Of a stretch of 64,000 bases of DNA, positions 45,091-53,948 are shown piece by piece. Position 1 is the stretch's first letter. Each line of letters begins with the position of its first letter. The notes beneath the pieces were generated by a model. That model did not search any database. It was not told the DNA's origin and saw nothing but the letters and a program-made list of their open reading frames with translations. This DNA is from Desulfitobacterium_A nosdiversum (GTDB lineage: Bacteria > Bacillota > Desulfitobacteriia > Desulfitobacteriales > Desulfitobacteriaceae): positions 2,604,001 through 2,668,000 of the forward strand of contig NZ_CP172056.1 in assembly GCF_049860565.1 (NCBI RefSeq). Direction: 5' to 3'. The translations under genes and the position numbers were made by a program.

Positions 45091-46512
45091 ATGGAGAGTT
45101 CAAAGGAACTACCTTTTAATTGGGTGGTAGCTCAACTGGGAGAAGTTGCAAATTATGAAAATGGTAAGGCTTTTAAACCAACCGAATGGGAAGGAAAAGG
45201 TCTACCAATAATACGTATACAAAATCTTAATAATCCGGATGCGAAGTATCATTACACGACAGGAGTATACGAGGGAAAATACAAAGTATCAAAAGGAGAT
45301 TTACTCTTTGCTTGGTCGGCATCTCTTGGAGCTTATATTTGGAATAATGGTGAAGCTTGGTTAAATCAACACATCTTTAAAGTTTTACCCCAAAAGTTTA
45401 TTGACAAAAAATACTTATATTATTTGTTAGACAATATAGTTATTAGGCTATATTCAGAAACGCATGGTTCAGGAATGGTACACATTACTAAAGGAAAATT
45501 TGAAGCTAATGAAATTCCGCTCCCTCCTCTCCCCGAACAACACCGCATCGTAGCCAAGATTGAGGAGCTATTCAGTGAACTGGATAAAGGTGTGGAAAGC
45601 CTCAAAACGGCACTGCAGCAGTTGAAGGTTTACCGGCAGGCTGTGTTAAAGTGTGCATTTGAAGGGAAGCTGACGGAGGAGTGGAGGAAGGCTCAGAAGG
45701 GATTACATAATGCAAAGGAGTTACTTGAAAAGATTAATACGGATATAGAAAAGAAGGAAAAAGATAGTACAATTAACGTTAAATTTGAATTAACTTTTGA
45801 CGAAAATGTTAAGTTGCCTTTGATACCATCAATCTGGCAATGGTTGAAGTTGAAAAATATTGCAGAATTGGTAGGAGGTATCACCAAAGGTCGAGACTTT
45901 AAGGATAAAAAAACAATTAGTTTACCGTACCTTCGGGTTGCCAATGTTCAAGATGGTTATTTGGATTTAAAGGAGATTAAGGATATAGAATTACTTGAGA
46001 GCGAAAAGGAAAAGTACTTACTGAGAGAAAATGATATCCTCTACACTGAGGGTGGTGATAAAGATAAATTAGGAAGAGGAACCATATGGAAAAATGAAAT
46101 AATTGAGTGTGTTCATCAAAACCATATTTTTAGAGCAAGAATATATCGAGAATTTTTTGTACCTAAGTATATTGCGTATTATTCACAGTCTGAAACGGCA
46201 AAAAAATACTTTTACAGAAAGGCTAAACAGACTGTAAACTTAGCATCAATAAACATGACCGTTTTAGGAAATTTACTAGTTCCTATACCTAGCAAAAAAG
46301 AACAATCTCAAATCGTTCAAGAAATTGAATTTCGTCTATCTGTCTGCGATAAAATTCAAGAATCGATCGTGCAAAGCCTTGACAAAGCGGAAGCGCTTAG
46401 ACAGAGCATTCTAAAAAAAGCCTTTGAGGGTAAGCTTGTTCCACAAGATCCAAATGAAGAACCAGCGGAAAAACTTCTGGAAAGGATAAGGGCAGAGAAA
46501 GAAGCACAATAA
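45091..46512 (+). CDS. hsdS: Type I restriction enzyme, specificity subunit
   Basis: 473 residues with two target-recognition domains (about 1-150 and 230-400). A central conserved helix (PPLPEQHRIVAKIEEL) and a C-terminal one (QSQIVQEIEFRL ... LRQSILKKAFEGKL) are the typical spacer helices. It sets the bipartite recognition sequence, which cannot be derived here. The two spacer helices share an internal repeat, as expected for this fold. It sits between hsdR and hsdM. Confidence 0.92.
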   Translation: MESSKELPFNWVVAQLGEVANYENGKAFKPTEWEGKGLPIIRIQNLNNPDAKYHYTTGVYEGKYKVSKGDLLFAWSASLGAYIWNNGEAWLNQHIFKVLPQKFIDKKYLYYLLDNIVIRLYSETHGSGMVHITKGKFEANEIPLPPLPEQHRIVAKIEELFSELDKGVESLKTALQQLKVYRQAVLKCAFEGKLTEEWRKAQKGLHNAKELLEKINTDIEKKEKDSTINVKFELTFDENVKLPLIPSIWQWLKLKNIAELVGGITKGRDFKDKKTISLPYLRVANVQDGYLDLKEIKDIELLESEKEKYLLRENDILYTEGGDKDKLGRGTIWKNEIIECVHQNHIFRARIYREFFVPKYIAYYSQSETAKKYFYRKAKQTVNLASINMTVLGNLLVPIPSKKEQSQIVQEIEFRLSVCDKIQESIVQSLDKAEALRQSILKKAFEGKLVPQDPNEEPAEKLLERIRAEKEAQ

Positions 46513-46556
46513 CCACAAGAACCAGTAAAGAAGCCAGGTAAGAGGGGAACAAAGAA

Positions 46557-48041
46557 ATGAGCGACAATAATACAACAAGCGTAGTTTCAAAGATATGGAG
46601 CTTCTGCAATACCTTAAGAGATGATGGGGTGGGTTATGGAGACTATCTGGAGCAGCTTACTTATCTCTTATTTTTAAAGATGGCTGACGAATTTACCAAG
46701 CCACCTTATAATAGGAAATTGTCGATACCTAAGGAGTACGCTTGGGAGAGTCTTACAGAAAAAAGAGGAGCTGAATTAGAGAGCCATTATGTTGAGTTAC
46801 TTCGAGAATTAGGCAAACAAAAGAATATTTTAGGTCAGATATTTACAAAATCCCAGAACAAGATTCAAGATCCAGCTAAACTTTATAAACTGATCGACAT
46901 GATTGATAAAGAGCAGTGGAGCACTATGGGTACGGATATCAAGGGCCAAATCTATGAAGGATTACTGGAGAAGAATGCCGAGGACATAAAAAGCGGAGCG
47001 GGACAATATTTTACACCTCGTTCGCTTATCAGAGGGATTGTTAAGTGCATAAGTCCTGAGCCCATGAAAACGATCTCCGATCCTGCCTGTGGGACAGGGG
47101 GCTTTTTACTTGCAGCATATGATTATATCGTTAACAATCATGATTTAGACAAAGAGCAGAAGCATTTTTTGAAATTCAATACGTTCTATGGCAATGAAAT
47201 CGTAGCTAATACCCGAAGATTAGCTCTAATGAATATGTTTCTCCACAACATTGGAGATATTGATAGCGATAATTTCATTTCTTCTGCAGATTCTTTGATT
47301 GCAGATACAGGGTTACGCGTCGATTATGTCCTCACGAATCCTCCTTTTGGCAAAAAGAGCAGTATGACTTTTACGAATGAAGAGGGTGAACAGGAAAGTG
47401 ACGATCTCACATACAATCGTCAGGATTTTTGGGCGACGACCAGTAATAAACAGTTGAATTTCGTGCAGCACATCCGGACGCTGCTCAAATCGGATGGCAA
47501 AGCAGCAGTTGTAGTACCTGACAATGTGTTATTTGAAGGTGGCGCGGGTGAAACCGTTCGGAAAAAGTTACTTGAGACATCGGACCTTCATACAATTCTT
47601 AGGCTGCCAACCGGAATCTTTTATAAACAGGGTGTAAAAGCCAATGTTATCTTCTTTGATAATAAGCCAGCCAGTAAAGATCCCTGGACAAAGGAAGTCT
47701 GGATTTATGATTTCAGGACTAATATCCACTTTACACTAAAGAAGAATCCTTTGAAGGTTGAAGATCTAGAAGAGTTTATAGATTGTTATAATCCGGAAAA
47801 ACGATTCAAACGAGTGGAAACCTGGAATGAGGGAACCAATCCGGAGGGTAGATGGAGAAGATTTACTTATGAAGAAATCATAAACCGGGATAAGACAAGT
47901 CTGGACATTACTTGGATTAAGGATAAAAGTTTGGCAGATTTGGATAACCTTCCTGATCCGGATGTACTTGCTATGGAAATTGTTGAGAATATCGAAGCAA
48001 CTTTGGAGAGCTTTAGGGAGATTATGGTTAAGTTAGGGTAA
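46557..48041 (+). CDS. hsdM: Type I restriction enzyme, methyltransferase subunit
   Basis: 494 residues with an N-terminal helical HsdM_N region (YGDYLEQLTYLLFLKMADE), GQYFTPR, SAM motif I DPACGTGGFLLAA and catalytic NPPF of an N6-adenine methyltransferase. The size fits HsdM. It comes last in the operon, reversing the common M-S-R order. 45 bp separate it from hsdS. Confidence 0.95.
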   Translation: MSDNNTTSVVSKIWSFCNTLRDDGVGYGDYLEQLTYLLFLKMADEFTKPPYNRKLSIPKEYAWESLTEKRGAELESHYVELLRELGKQKNILGQIFTKSQNKIQDPAKLYKLIDMIDKEQWSTMGTDIKGQIYEGLLEKNAEDIKSGAGQYFTPRSLIRGIVKCISPEPMKTISDPACGTGGFLLAAYDYIVNNHDLDKEQKHFLKFNTFYGNEIVANTRRLALMNMFLHNIGDIDSDNFISSADSLIADTGLRVDYVLTNPPFGKKSSMTFTNEEGEQESDDLTYNRQDFWATTSNKQLNFVQHIRTLLKSDGKAAVVVPDNVLFEGGAGETVRKKLLETSDLHTILRLPTGIFYKQGVKANVIFFDNKPASKDPWTKEVWIYDFRTNIHFTLKKNPLKVEDLEEFIDCYNPEKRFKRVETWNEGTNPEGRWRRFTYEEIINRDKTSLDITWIKDKSLADLDNLPDPDVLAMEIVENIEATLESFREIMVKLG

Positions 48042-48076
48042 TATCAGGCTTCCACAGGTCAAAGGGGGATAATGGG

Positions 48077-48250
48077 GTGAACAAATATGGTCGAGCAGTA
48101 CTCCAAGCAGTTGAATTCACGGAGTCGGGAAAAGCGTCTAACCCGATAGAAGCTTGGGAATGGCAATAATAAAGATTTTTGGTAAAAGCACGCCAAGTCA
48201 AGTGAAGTAAAGAAAGGAATGTCCCAAGAACACCTTTTTAGCACTCAAAT
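48077..48250 (+). pseudogene. DUF6979-like gene remnant
   Basis: A GTG at 48077 behind AAAGGGGG opens 30 codons (NKYGRAVLQAVEFTESGKAS, NPIEAWEW) and hits two stops. After a frame change the text KIFGKSTPSQ and, past another stop, KECPKNTFL follows. This matches a small family found next to restriction-modification genes, here broken by stops and a missing end. Confidence 0.5.
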
Positions 48251-48290
48251 AGAGATTTCATCTAAATAAAAGAAGGTTAAGGGGTAAAAG

Positions 48291-49055
48291 ATGTTCAAAA
48301 TTAAAATCAATCCTGACAAATGCATTAGCTGCGGCCTCTGTGTCAACGACTGCTTAACCCAAGACATTGAATTAAGGAATGAAAGTGCAGTCTCTCTCCA
48401 TCAAAACTGTTTTAAGTGCGGCCATTGTATCGCGATCTGTCCACAGAACGCAGTTAGCCTTGAAGATGGTGATATGACTGAAATTAAGGATTATCAAGAA
48501 GAATCTTTTACGATTAATCCGGAAACCTTTTTGAATGTGGTGAAATTCAGACGCTCTGTTCGCCATTATCAGAATAAAGAAGTTGAACAGGAAAAGATTG
48601 AAAAGATCATTGAAGCGGGTCGATACACAGAAACGGCTTCGAACCGGCAAGGCGTCTCCTACATTGTGGTACAGAAAGAGATTCCTCGGCTAAGGGAGCT
48701 GGCCAAGAAACAGTTAAGAACACTTGGTGATTCGGGATATAATATGTCGGGCCTCAATTTGGACGAAGGCGATTTTCTTTTTCGCTATGCTCCCGTGCTT
48801 CTTTTAACAGTCGCAAACAGCAAGGTGGATGCGGGCCTGGCTGCTTCAAACATGGAGCTTATGGCTGTGACGCAAGGGCTAGGGGCGTTCTTTATCGGCT
48901 TTTTTGTCCGTATAGCCAATAAAGATTCTGAGATCAGAGCGATATTGGAGATGAAACCCGATGAGGAAATCATCACCTGTATGGCTGTGGGGTATCCGAA
49001 GGTCAAATACTATCGGACGGTTCCTCGTAAAAAGGCCAAGGTTCGTTGGAAATAA
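48291..49055 (+). CDS. Nitroreductase with N-terminal 2[4Fe-4S] ferredoxin domain
   Basis: 254 residues. The first ~60 hold two CxxCxxC...C clusters (CISCGLCVNDC and CFKCGHCIAIC). The rest is an FMN nitroreductase fold (FRRSVRHYQNKEV, TETASNRQG, a Gly-rich LGAFFIGFF segment). Likely passes electrons from the clusters to FMN for reduction of an unknown acceptor. It lies just beyond the defence island. Confidence 0.92.
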   Translation: MFKIKINPDKCISCGLCVNDCLTQDIELRNESAVSLHQNCFKCGHCIAICPQNAVSLEDGDMTEIKDYQEESFTINPETFLNVVKFRRSVRHYQNKEVEQEKIEKIIEAGRYTETASNRQGVSYIVVQKEIPRLRELAKKQLRTLGDSGYNMSGLNLDEGDFLFRYAPVLLLTVANSKVDAGLAASNMELMAVTQGLGAFFIGFFVRIANKDSEIRAILEMKPDEEIITCMAVGYPKVKYYRTVPRKKAKVRWK

Positions 49056-49113
49056 ACGTCATAAATGTGAAACATGATTGTCATGATTGTTCTCCTGATT
49101 TTGACACAAAAAT

Positions 49114-49144
49114 AGACGGTTTTTAGCATGGCTAAAGACCGTCT
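49114..49144 (+). terminator. Hairpin after the ferredoxin-nitroreductase gene
   Basis: AGACGGTTTTTAGC / GCTAAAGACCGTCT, 14 bp with one mismatch and a 3-nt loop. Its T-run is weak. The remaining stretch to 49339 is A+T-rich promoter-like DNA. Confidence 0.65.
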
Positions 49145-49339
49145 TATCTTAAGTAAAAAAATTGAAACAAACCTTATACGTATAATAAGAACAATTTGAA
49201 CCTAGGGTTAGAATATTCTCCTTAATTTAATTATAACATATGAAAAATGGTGATTATAGACTGTTTATTTCTACATCATACTGTTAAAATGCAATAGTCA
49301 CAATCCTTTATTAGTAATGTGGAAAAGGAAGTTGAAAAT

Positions 49340-49978
49340 ATGAAAAATGTAAATTTTAAAGAAGTTTTAATGGGGCGCCATTCAGTTAAGAACTATGACA
49401 CGTCAGTAAAAATCAGTAAAGAAGAAATGACCGAAATGTTAGCAGAAGCGATGAGTGCGCCATCAGCAATAAATTCGCAATCATACCATTTCGTTGTAAT
49501 AGATACACCAGAAGGTAAAGAAAAAATGGCAGAGCTTTCAAAAATGAATATAAATCAAATAGCGACTTCTTCTGCGGTGCTTGCAGTATTTGGTGATAAG
49601 AAATTCAGTGAAAAATTAGATATGATTTATAACAATTCTGTTGAACAAGGCTTTATGTCAGAAGACATGAAGAATAAACTGTTACCACGGTTTAAGGAAT
49701 TTGTGGATTATCTAGATACAAATAAACCTGAACCTGATTTGCGTGATTGGCTGCTGATTGATGCTAGTCTTGTTTCCATGCAGTTTATGTTAGTTGCACG
49801 AGCGTATGGATATGACACAAACCCAATAGGGGGTTATAATAAAGAAAATATAGAAGAAGCATTTGGCTTAGAGAAAGAGCGTTATGTTCCAGTAATAATT
49901 ATCACAATTGGTAAAGCAGCAGCTGAAGGGCGTCCTTCTTATCGTTTACCAGTCGACACAATTACTACATGGAAGTAA
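49340..49978 (+). CDS. Nitroreductase family protein
   Basis: 212 residues of the FMN-dependent nitroreductase fold: MGRHSVKNYD, APSAINSQSYHF, and a C-terminal GYDTNPIGGYN stretch that binds FMN. The ATG at 49340 is preferred to the GTG at 49319 because AAAAGGAAG lies ~10 nt upstream. Substrate unknown. Low-GC codon use compared with the neighbouring ferredoxin-nitroreductase gene hints at separate acquisition. Confidence 0.9.
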   Translation: MKNVNFKEVLMGRHSVKNYDTSVKISKEEMTEMLAEAMSAPSAINSQSYHFVVIDTPEGKEKMAELSKMNINQIATSSAVLAVFGDKKFSEKLDMIYNNSVEQGFMSEDMKNKLLPRFKEFVDYLDTNKPEPDLRDWLLIDASLVSMQFMLVARAYGYDTNPIGGYNKENIEEAFGLEKERYVPVIIITIGKAAAEGRPSYRLPVDTITTWK

Positions 49979-50055
49979 TCCTAAAAGGGCTATACGAAAA
50001 CTAGTTTATGGTTCTTAAAACAACGCTACTTTTTGCTTCTATAACAACTAATTAC

Positions 50056-50100
50056 AAGCGTCCTCGCTTCACTTTGATAGTGAAAGGAGGACGCTTTTTT
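50056..50100 (+). terminator. Rho-independent terminator
   Basis: AAGCGTCCTC / GAGGACGCTT with an inner CACTTT-type stem, followed by six T; ~80 bp after the nitroreductase stop. Confidence 0.9.
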
Positions 50101-50217
50101 ATTATTGAACGGTTTTCCAGAGATAGGGAGTCTACGGCATGGGGATCTGGTCAATTATTGGAGGGAATAAAAATTTTATTATAAGGGAACTTTTCAGATG
50201 ATCATTGAATCTTATTA

Positions 50218-52047
50218 GTGAAACGCATTTCTGGTGATCAAATTTATGAGTCAGTAAGGAAACAAGGAATCAAGGAATCAAGGAATGTTGTTGACGGAGG
50301 TGAATTATTTAAAAAAGTGAAGAAAGATCTAATTGATGCAGCCCGAAATGGTGATCTTGACGCATGGGAACTTTTGTTGCAAAAGATATATCCACAAGCA
50401 TTAAGTCATGCTTCTTACTTGCTGAGAGATAAAGATTTAGCTCAAGACGCTGTGCAAAATACCATGCTCAAGGTTTTCAACAATTTGTCCAGATTGAAAG
50501 ATGATGACGCTTTTATCGGTTGGTGGCGCAGGATTTTAACTAATGAAATATATCTCTTACTGAGGTTTAGTAACAAGGAAACAAATGGTCTCGATCCGGA
50601 GCTGCTGATCCAAAACGGACCACCTGTCGAGGATTATTTAGCCCTTAAGCTGGAACTCTCTCAAGCGATTAAAAGGCTTCCCTTGGGACAGCAGCAAGTT
50701 TTTTTGGATATAGACTTAAGAGGCTTGGACTTAAAGGAAGTGGCTGATGAACTCAATATTCCCTTGGGAACGGTCAAATCACGGTTATTTCGGGCACGAA
50801 CCCGTTTGCAGGAGACACTTAATCATTACAATTATAAGACAAAGGAGCGGGATGACATGACTACGGATCAGTTTGTTTTAAGTGATAGAATTTATGATTA
50901 TTTGGAAGGAACTATGGATGCGGTGCAAAGAAGTGCATTTGACCATGAATTGGAGCAAAACTTGGAGTTGAAGCAAGAACTGAAAAAACACAAGGATTTT
51001 CTGATGCTGTTGCATTCGATAATGGGTAAAATCACGCTTTCTGCTAATGAGATTAAGGGAAAAGTGCAAATGGTTATTGAAAAAATAGGCGATTACGAGG
51101 AAATAGTTGATGATATTTCCTTTGAGAATGGAAATCCGATGACAATGACATCTCATATTTGGTTCAAGAAACCTGATCTTTACCGTACAGAAGCTAACAG
51201 TCCCTTAACGGGTTCAATGACCCTCATTATTAAGGATGATTTCATGTTAAGCTGGATGGCGGCAACCCAAAAAGCCCAAAAAATCAAATTGAGCCAGGAG
51301 TACAGGGAGCGTACGAACTTGAATTTTCCAGAACGTTTAAAGGCAATGGCCGAGAATAAATCCAGCCGGATTTTGGGTACAGAATATCTTCAGGGCAGAC
51401 CAACGCTGCATGTTCAATTTGTCGAGAAAGTTCCCGAATTAGGAGAAATGAATACACACCTTTGGATGGACAAGGAAACCTGGATGCCAATTTTAACGGA
51501 ATATTATAATGTGAAGGGAGACCTGGTAAACCGCCGGGAAGTCAGAGAACTTAGAATAAATCAGGGTTTAACTGATAATCTGTTCGAACTGAAGCTGCCG
51601 GAAGATGTGACAATCGAAGAGGAGAGCGGTCAAGAAGTCAATTTTCCTAAAGAAATATCACTGGAGAAGGCAGGACAAATATTGGGTTTTGCTCCCTACG
51701 TTATCGACAATAAGAATTTTAAGGTAAAGTACCAATGGGCCGAAATAAAAGATGGGAAAGGTGTTCTGCTCAGCAGCTACACCCTTTTGGGAGAGCAACA
51801 TCCCTTGTTAGTAATAACTCAAGGGGCTATGCCTCATGCCAATATTCCACCTAATGTAACCAGGGAAACTGTAGAGTTGGAATTTGCTGACACTGAGGTT
51901 GTGGGGGAGTTAATAAGATTCGATATCGGGGGCATAAAATATATGCTCACATGGCAGCACAACGATATCCATTTCTCATGTGGCGGACAGTTGGAGAAGA
52001 GTGAGCTGTTAAAAATTCCAGGGAAATTAGTAAAGGCTGATTTTTAG
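50218..52047 (+). CDS. ECF sigma factor fused to anti-sigma-like, LolA-like and DUF4367-like domains
   Basis: 609 residues in one uninterrupted frame. Residues ~36-205 are an ECF sigma-70 factor with region 2 (DLAQDAVQNTMLKVF) and region 4 (LKEVADELNIPLGTVKSRLF). Residues ~214-265 look like the start of an anti-sigma factor but lack the zinc His/Cys residues. Then come a LolA/RseB-like domain (~280-470) and a DUF4367-like C-terminus (~490-600). No membrane helix was found between them. The GTG start has no clear ribosome site, whereas ATG 50857 (codon 214) has AAAGGAG 9 nt upstream, so a separate ~396-residue product is possible. Confidence 0.82.
   Translation: MKRISGDQIYESVRKQGIKESRNVVDGGELFKKVKKDLIDAARNGDLDAWELLLQKIYPQALSHASYLLRDKDLAQDAVQNTMLKVFNNLSRLKDDDAFIGWWRRILTNEIYLLLRFSNKETNGLDPELLIQNGPPVEDYLALKLELSQAIKRLPLGQQQVFLDIDLRGLDLKEVADELNIPLGTVKSRLFRARTRLQETLNHYNYKTKERDDMTTDQFVLSDRIYDYLEGTMDAVQRSAFDHELEQNLELKQELKKHKDFLMLLHSIMGKITLSANEIKGKVQMVIEKIGDYEEIVDDISFENGNPMTMTSHIWFKKPDLYRTEANSPLTGSMTLIIKDDFMLSWMAATQKAQKIKLSQEYRERTNLNFPERLKAMAENKSSRILGTEYLQGRPTLHVQFVEKVPELGEMNTHLWMDKETWMPILTEYYNVKGDLVNRREVRELRINQGLTDNLFELKLPEDVTIEEESGQEVNFPKEISLEKAGQILGFAPYVIDNKNFKVKYQWAEIKDGKGVLLSSYTLLGEQHPLLVITQGAMPHANIPPNVTRETVELEFADTEVVGELIRFDIGGIKYMLTWQHNDIHFSCGGQLEKSELLKIPGKLVKADF
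50841..50859 (+). promoter_or_regulatory. Internal ribosome-binding site and ATG in the sigma-factor fusion
   Basis: AAAGGAG at 50841-50847 lies 9 nt before an in-frame ATG (50857-50859) exactly at the sigma/anti-sigma domain boundary. Confidence 0.55.
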
Positions 52048-52119
52048 TTATAAAAGTAAGTAATTTTTTGCTTTGCATCAATGAGTTGAAGTAAAATAGG
52101 AGTACGAGGGGGCGATGAC

Positions 52120-52443
52120 ATGCTAGTAGTTACCACCGAAAATATCAAAGGGTTCAAAGTGACAGATGTTAAAGGCCAGGTGTTTGGTGTCGTTGTTCGT
52201 AGCCGAGGTTTAGGCGGCAATATAATGGCTGGGTTGCGCAGTCTTGTCGGTGGGGAAATCCATGAATACACGGCATTACTTGAAGATACACGAAAACAAG
52301 CCGTAGACCGTCTAGTAAAGAATGCCCAAGCTATGGGAGCAAATGCAGTTGTCATGATGAGATTCGATTCGAGCGAAATTGGACAGACGATGAGTGAGAT
52401 TGTGGCATATGGAACTGCGGTTGTAGTGGAGAAAGATATTTAA
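52120..52443 (+). CDS. YbjQ family (DUF74) protein
   Basis: 107 residues with the YbjQ signature: TTENIKGFKV, a conserved GGEIHEYT, and AQAMGANAVVMMRFD. The family forms pentamers and is annotated heavy-metal binding, but the role is uncertain. It ends 1 bp before the next gene and likely shares its transcript. Confidence 0.93.
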   Translation: MLVVTTENIKGFKVTDVKGQVFGVVVRSRGLGGNIMAGLRSLVGGEIHEYTALLEDTRKQAVDRLVKNAQAMGANAVVMMRFDSSEIGQTMSEIVAYGTAVVVEKDI

Positions 52444-52444
52444 G

Positions 52445-52669
52445 ATGGGAATAGCCGCAGTAATAAATTTATTAATTTACGGTGGATTACTCATCATTGC
52501 TTTGCTTTCATGGTTTATTTGGAACAAACGCTACCGAAGGAATCATGGAACTGACATTCCCAAAGGATATGTAGTCACGGATGAGGTTTTCATTGACCCT
52601 GTTAACGGCAAAAAACTTAAAGTTTACTATGATCCTCAAACTGGAAATAGATTTTACCATGAAATCTAA
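52445..52669 (+). CDS. Small single-pass membrane protein
   Basis: 74 residues: one N-terminal membrane helix (~5-27), a basic NKRYRRNHG stop-transfer, then a soluble tail with KGYVVTDEVFIDPVNGK and YYDPQTGNRFYHE. The tail resembles a small family found beside YbjQ; function unknown. Translation is probably coupled to the ybjQ-like gene. Confidence 0.8.
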   Translation: MGIAAVINLLIYGGLLIIALLSWFIWNKRYRRNHGTDIPKGYVVTDEVFIDPVNGKKLKVYYDPQTGNRFYHEI

Positions 52670-52726
52670 GATAAATCACGATTCCATACATTCCTGGGCT
52701 TTTAGGGCGGGGGAGAAATACATAAG

Positions 52727-53695
52727 ATGAGAAAACTTTTAAGCGTTTTATTATGTTCATCAATACTTTTAGTCGGTTGCAGCACAATTTCAAAAACATC
52801 GGATTCAAAGGAATCGGTCGATAGTACAGTTGCACAAACACAAAGTTCCCCGAGTCAAGATTCAAATTCTGCAGACCAGCCTCAAGCAAGTGAAAATACA
52901 GCTGAGGCGACCAAACAACAAACAACCTCATCTCAGGCAAGTTCAACGTCGAGTGCTGCTGCATCGCCTAATGCTTCCACCTCAAGGGTCCCTAATGGAC
53001 CTAAAATTTTAGGTGCAACAGACACCTCACTCACGAACTTCAATCTTACAGAGAACACTCTGTATTTTGATGAATTTTGGGATGGCTATGTTTATCCTAG
53101 AAAAGACTTAATTTTAAAATGGACGCCACTTAAGGCTCCCAATTATCTGATTAGAGTTCGTGACCTAGCAGCGTTTCCTTCAGGAGAGGTTTTTTGGGCC
53201 TATGTTGGTGATGTCGTCGACAGTTATACTATCCCGGGTTCTGTCTTTACAGAAGGACATAGCTACTCGGTCGAAGTTGCTGCAACCACGGGTACTGACC
53301 ATTTTGCTTCTAACTACAAAGAGTGGTATGTGAATGGTACAACTCTTGGTAATAAACTCATGATTCATACCCTTCTTCCCGCAAAATTTATTTCACCTAG
53401 CAACGGAGGAACAGTCACTAAAACTGATCTGACGATAAGCTGGAATGCATACGACTGGAAGGACTTTAACAGCCAATATATCGTTTCGTACTGGGTAAGT
53501 CTAAAGGACCTAAGTACAAATACGTGGGTTTTAAACTTCGTAGACCCAAACAAGGGTCGGAATAGTGAGCTGGTATCGGGGGATAACTTGGTTTCTGGAC
53601 ATAGCTATCAATTTGAAGTTGAAGAAAGAATAGGCGGTTGGAACTTTGTACCCGACAATCGTCAAATCTCCGATATCAACTTTTCAGTAAAATAG
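52727..53695 (+). CDS. Lipoprotein with Ser/Thr/Gln-rich linker
   Basis: 322 residues. A lipoprotein signal ends in the lipobox LVGC (Cys18). Residues ~24-95 form a low-complexity Ser/Thr/Gln/Ala linker, and the remainder shows two fibronectin/Ig-like repeats (ILKWTPLKAPNY, ISWNAYDW). It should be anchored to the outer face of the membrane; ligand unknown. A terminator follows. Confidence 0.85.
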   Translation: MRKLLSVLLCSSILLVGCSTISKTSDSKESVDSTVAQTQSSPSQDSNSADQPQASENTAEATKQQTTSSQASSTSSAAASPNASTSRVPNGPKILGATDTSLTNFNLTENTLYFDEFWDGYVYPRKDLILKWTPLKAPNYLIRVRDLAAFPSGEVFWAYVGDVVDSYTIPGSVFTEGHSYSVEVAATTGTDHFASNYKEWYVNGTTLGNKLMIHTLLPAKFISPSNGGTVTKTDLTISWNAYDWKDFNSQYIVSYWVSLKDLSTNTWVLNFVDPNKGRNSELVSGDNLVSGHSYQFEVEERIGGWNFVPDNRQISDINFSVK

Positions 53696-53731
53696 AGTCT
53701 TTAAATGAGCCGCTGAGTTTTTAGATTATTT

Positions 53732-53770
53732 AAAAGAGTGCAAAGTCATTTCGGATTTTTGCACTCTTTT
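53732..53770 (+). terminator. Rho-independent terminator
   Basis: A 13-bp stem (AAAAGAGTGCAAA / TTTGCACTCTTTT) with a T-rich end, 37 bp after the lipoprotein stop. Confidence 0.9.
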
Positions 53771-53948
53771 GCATAGTTAGATGATTTTGTACCAAGAAAA
53801 TGCCCAAAGATAGTATGTTGCTTGTGCTTTCTCAGCAAATTTTAAGCTTGTTATATCATACTGAAAAATAGATAATATATAAAAAAAGTAATTATTATTT
53901 ATACAGTGATAATCAACGTGTCATTCACATATTGAGGCGGAGAGATGT

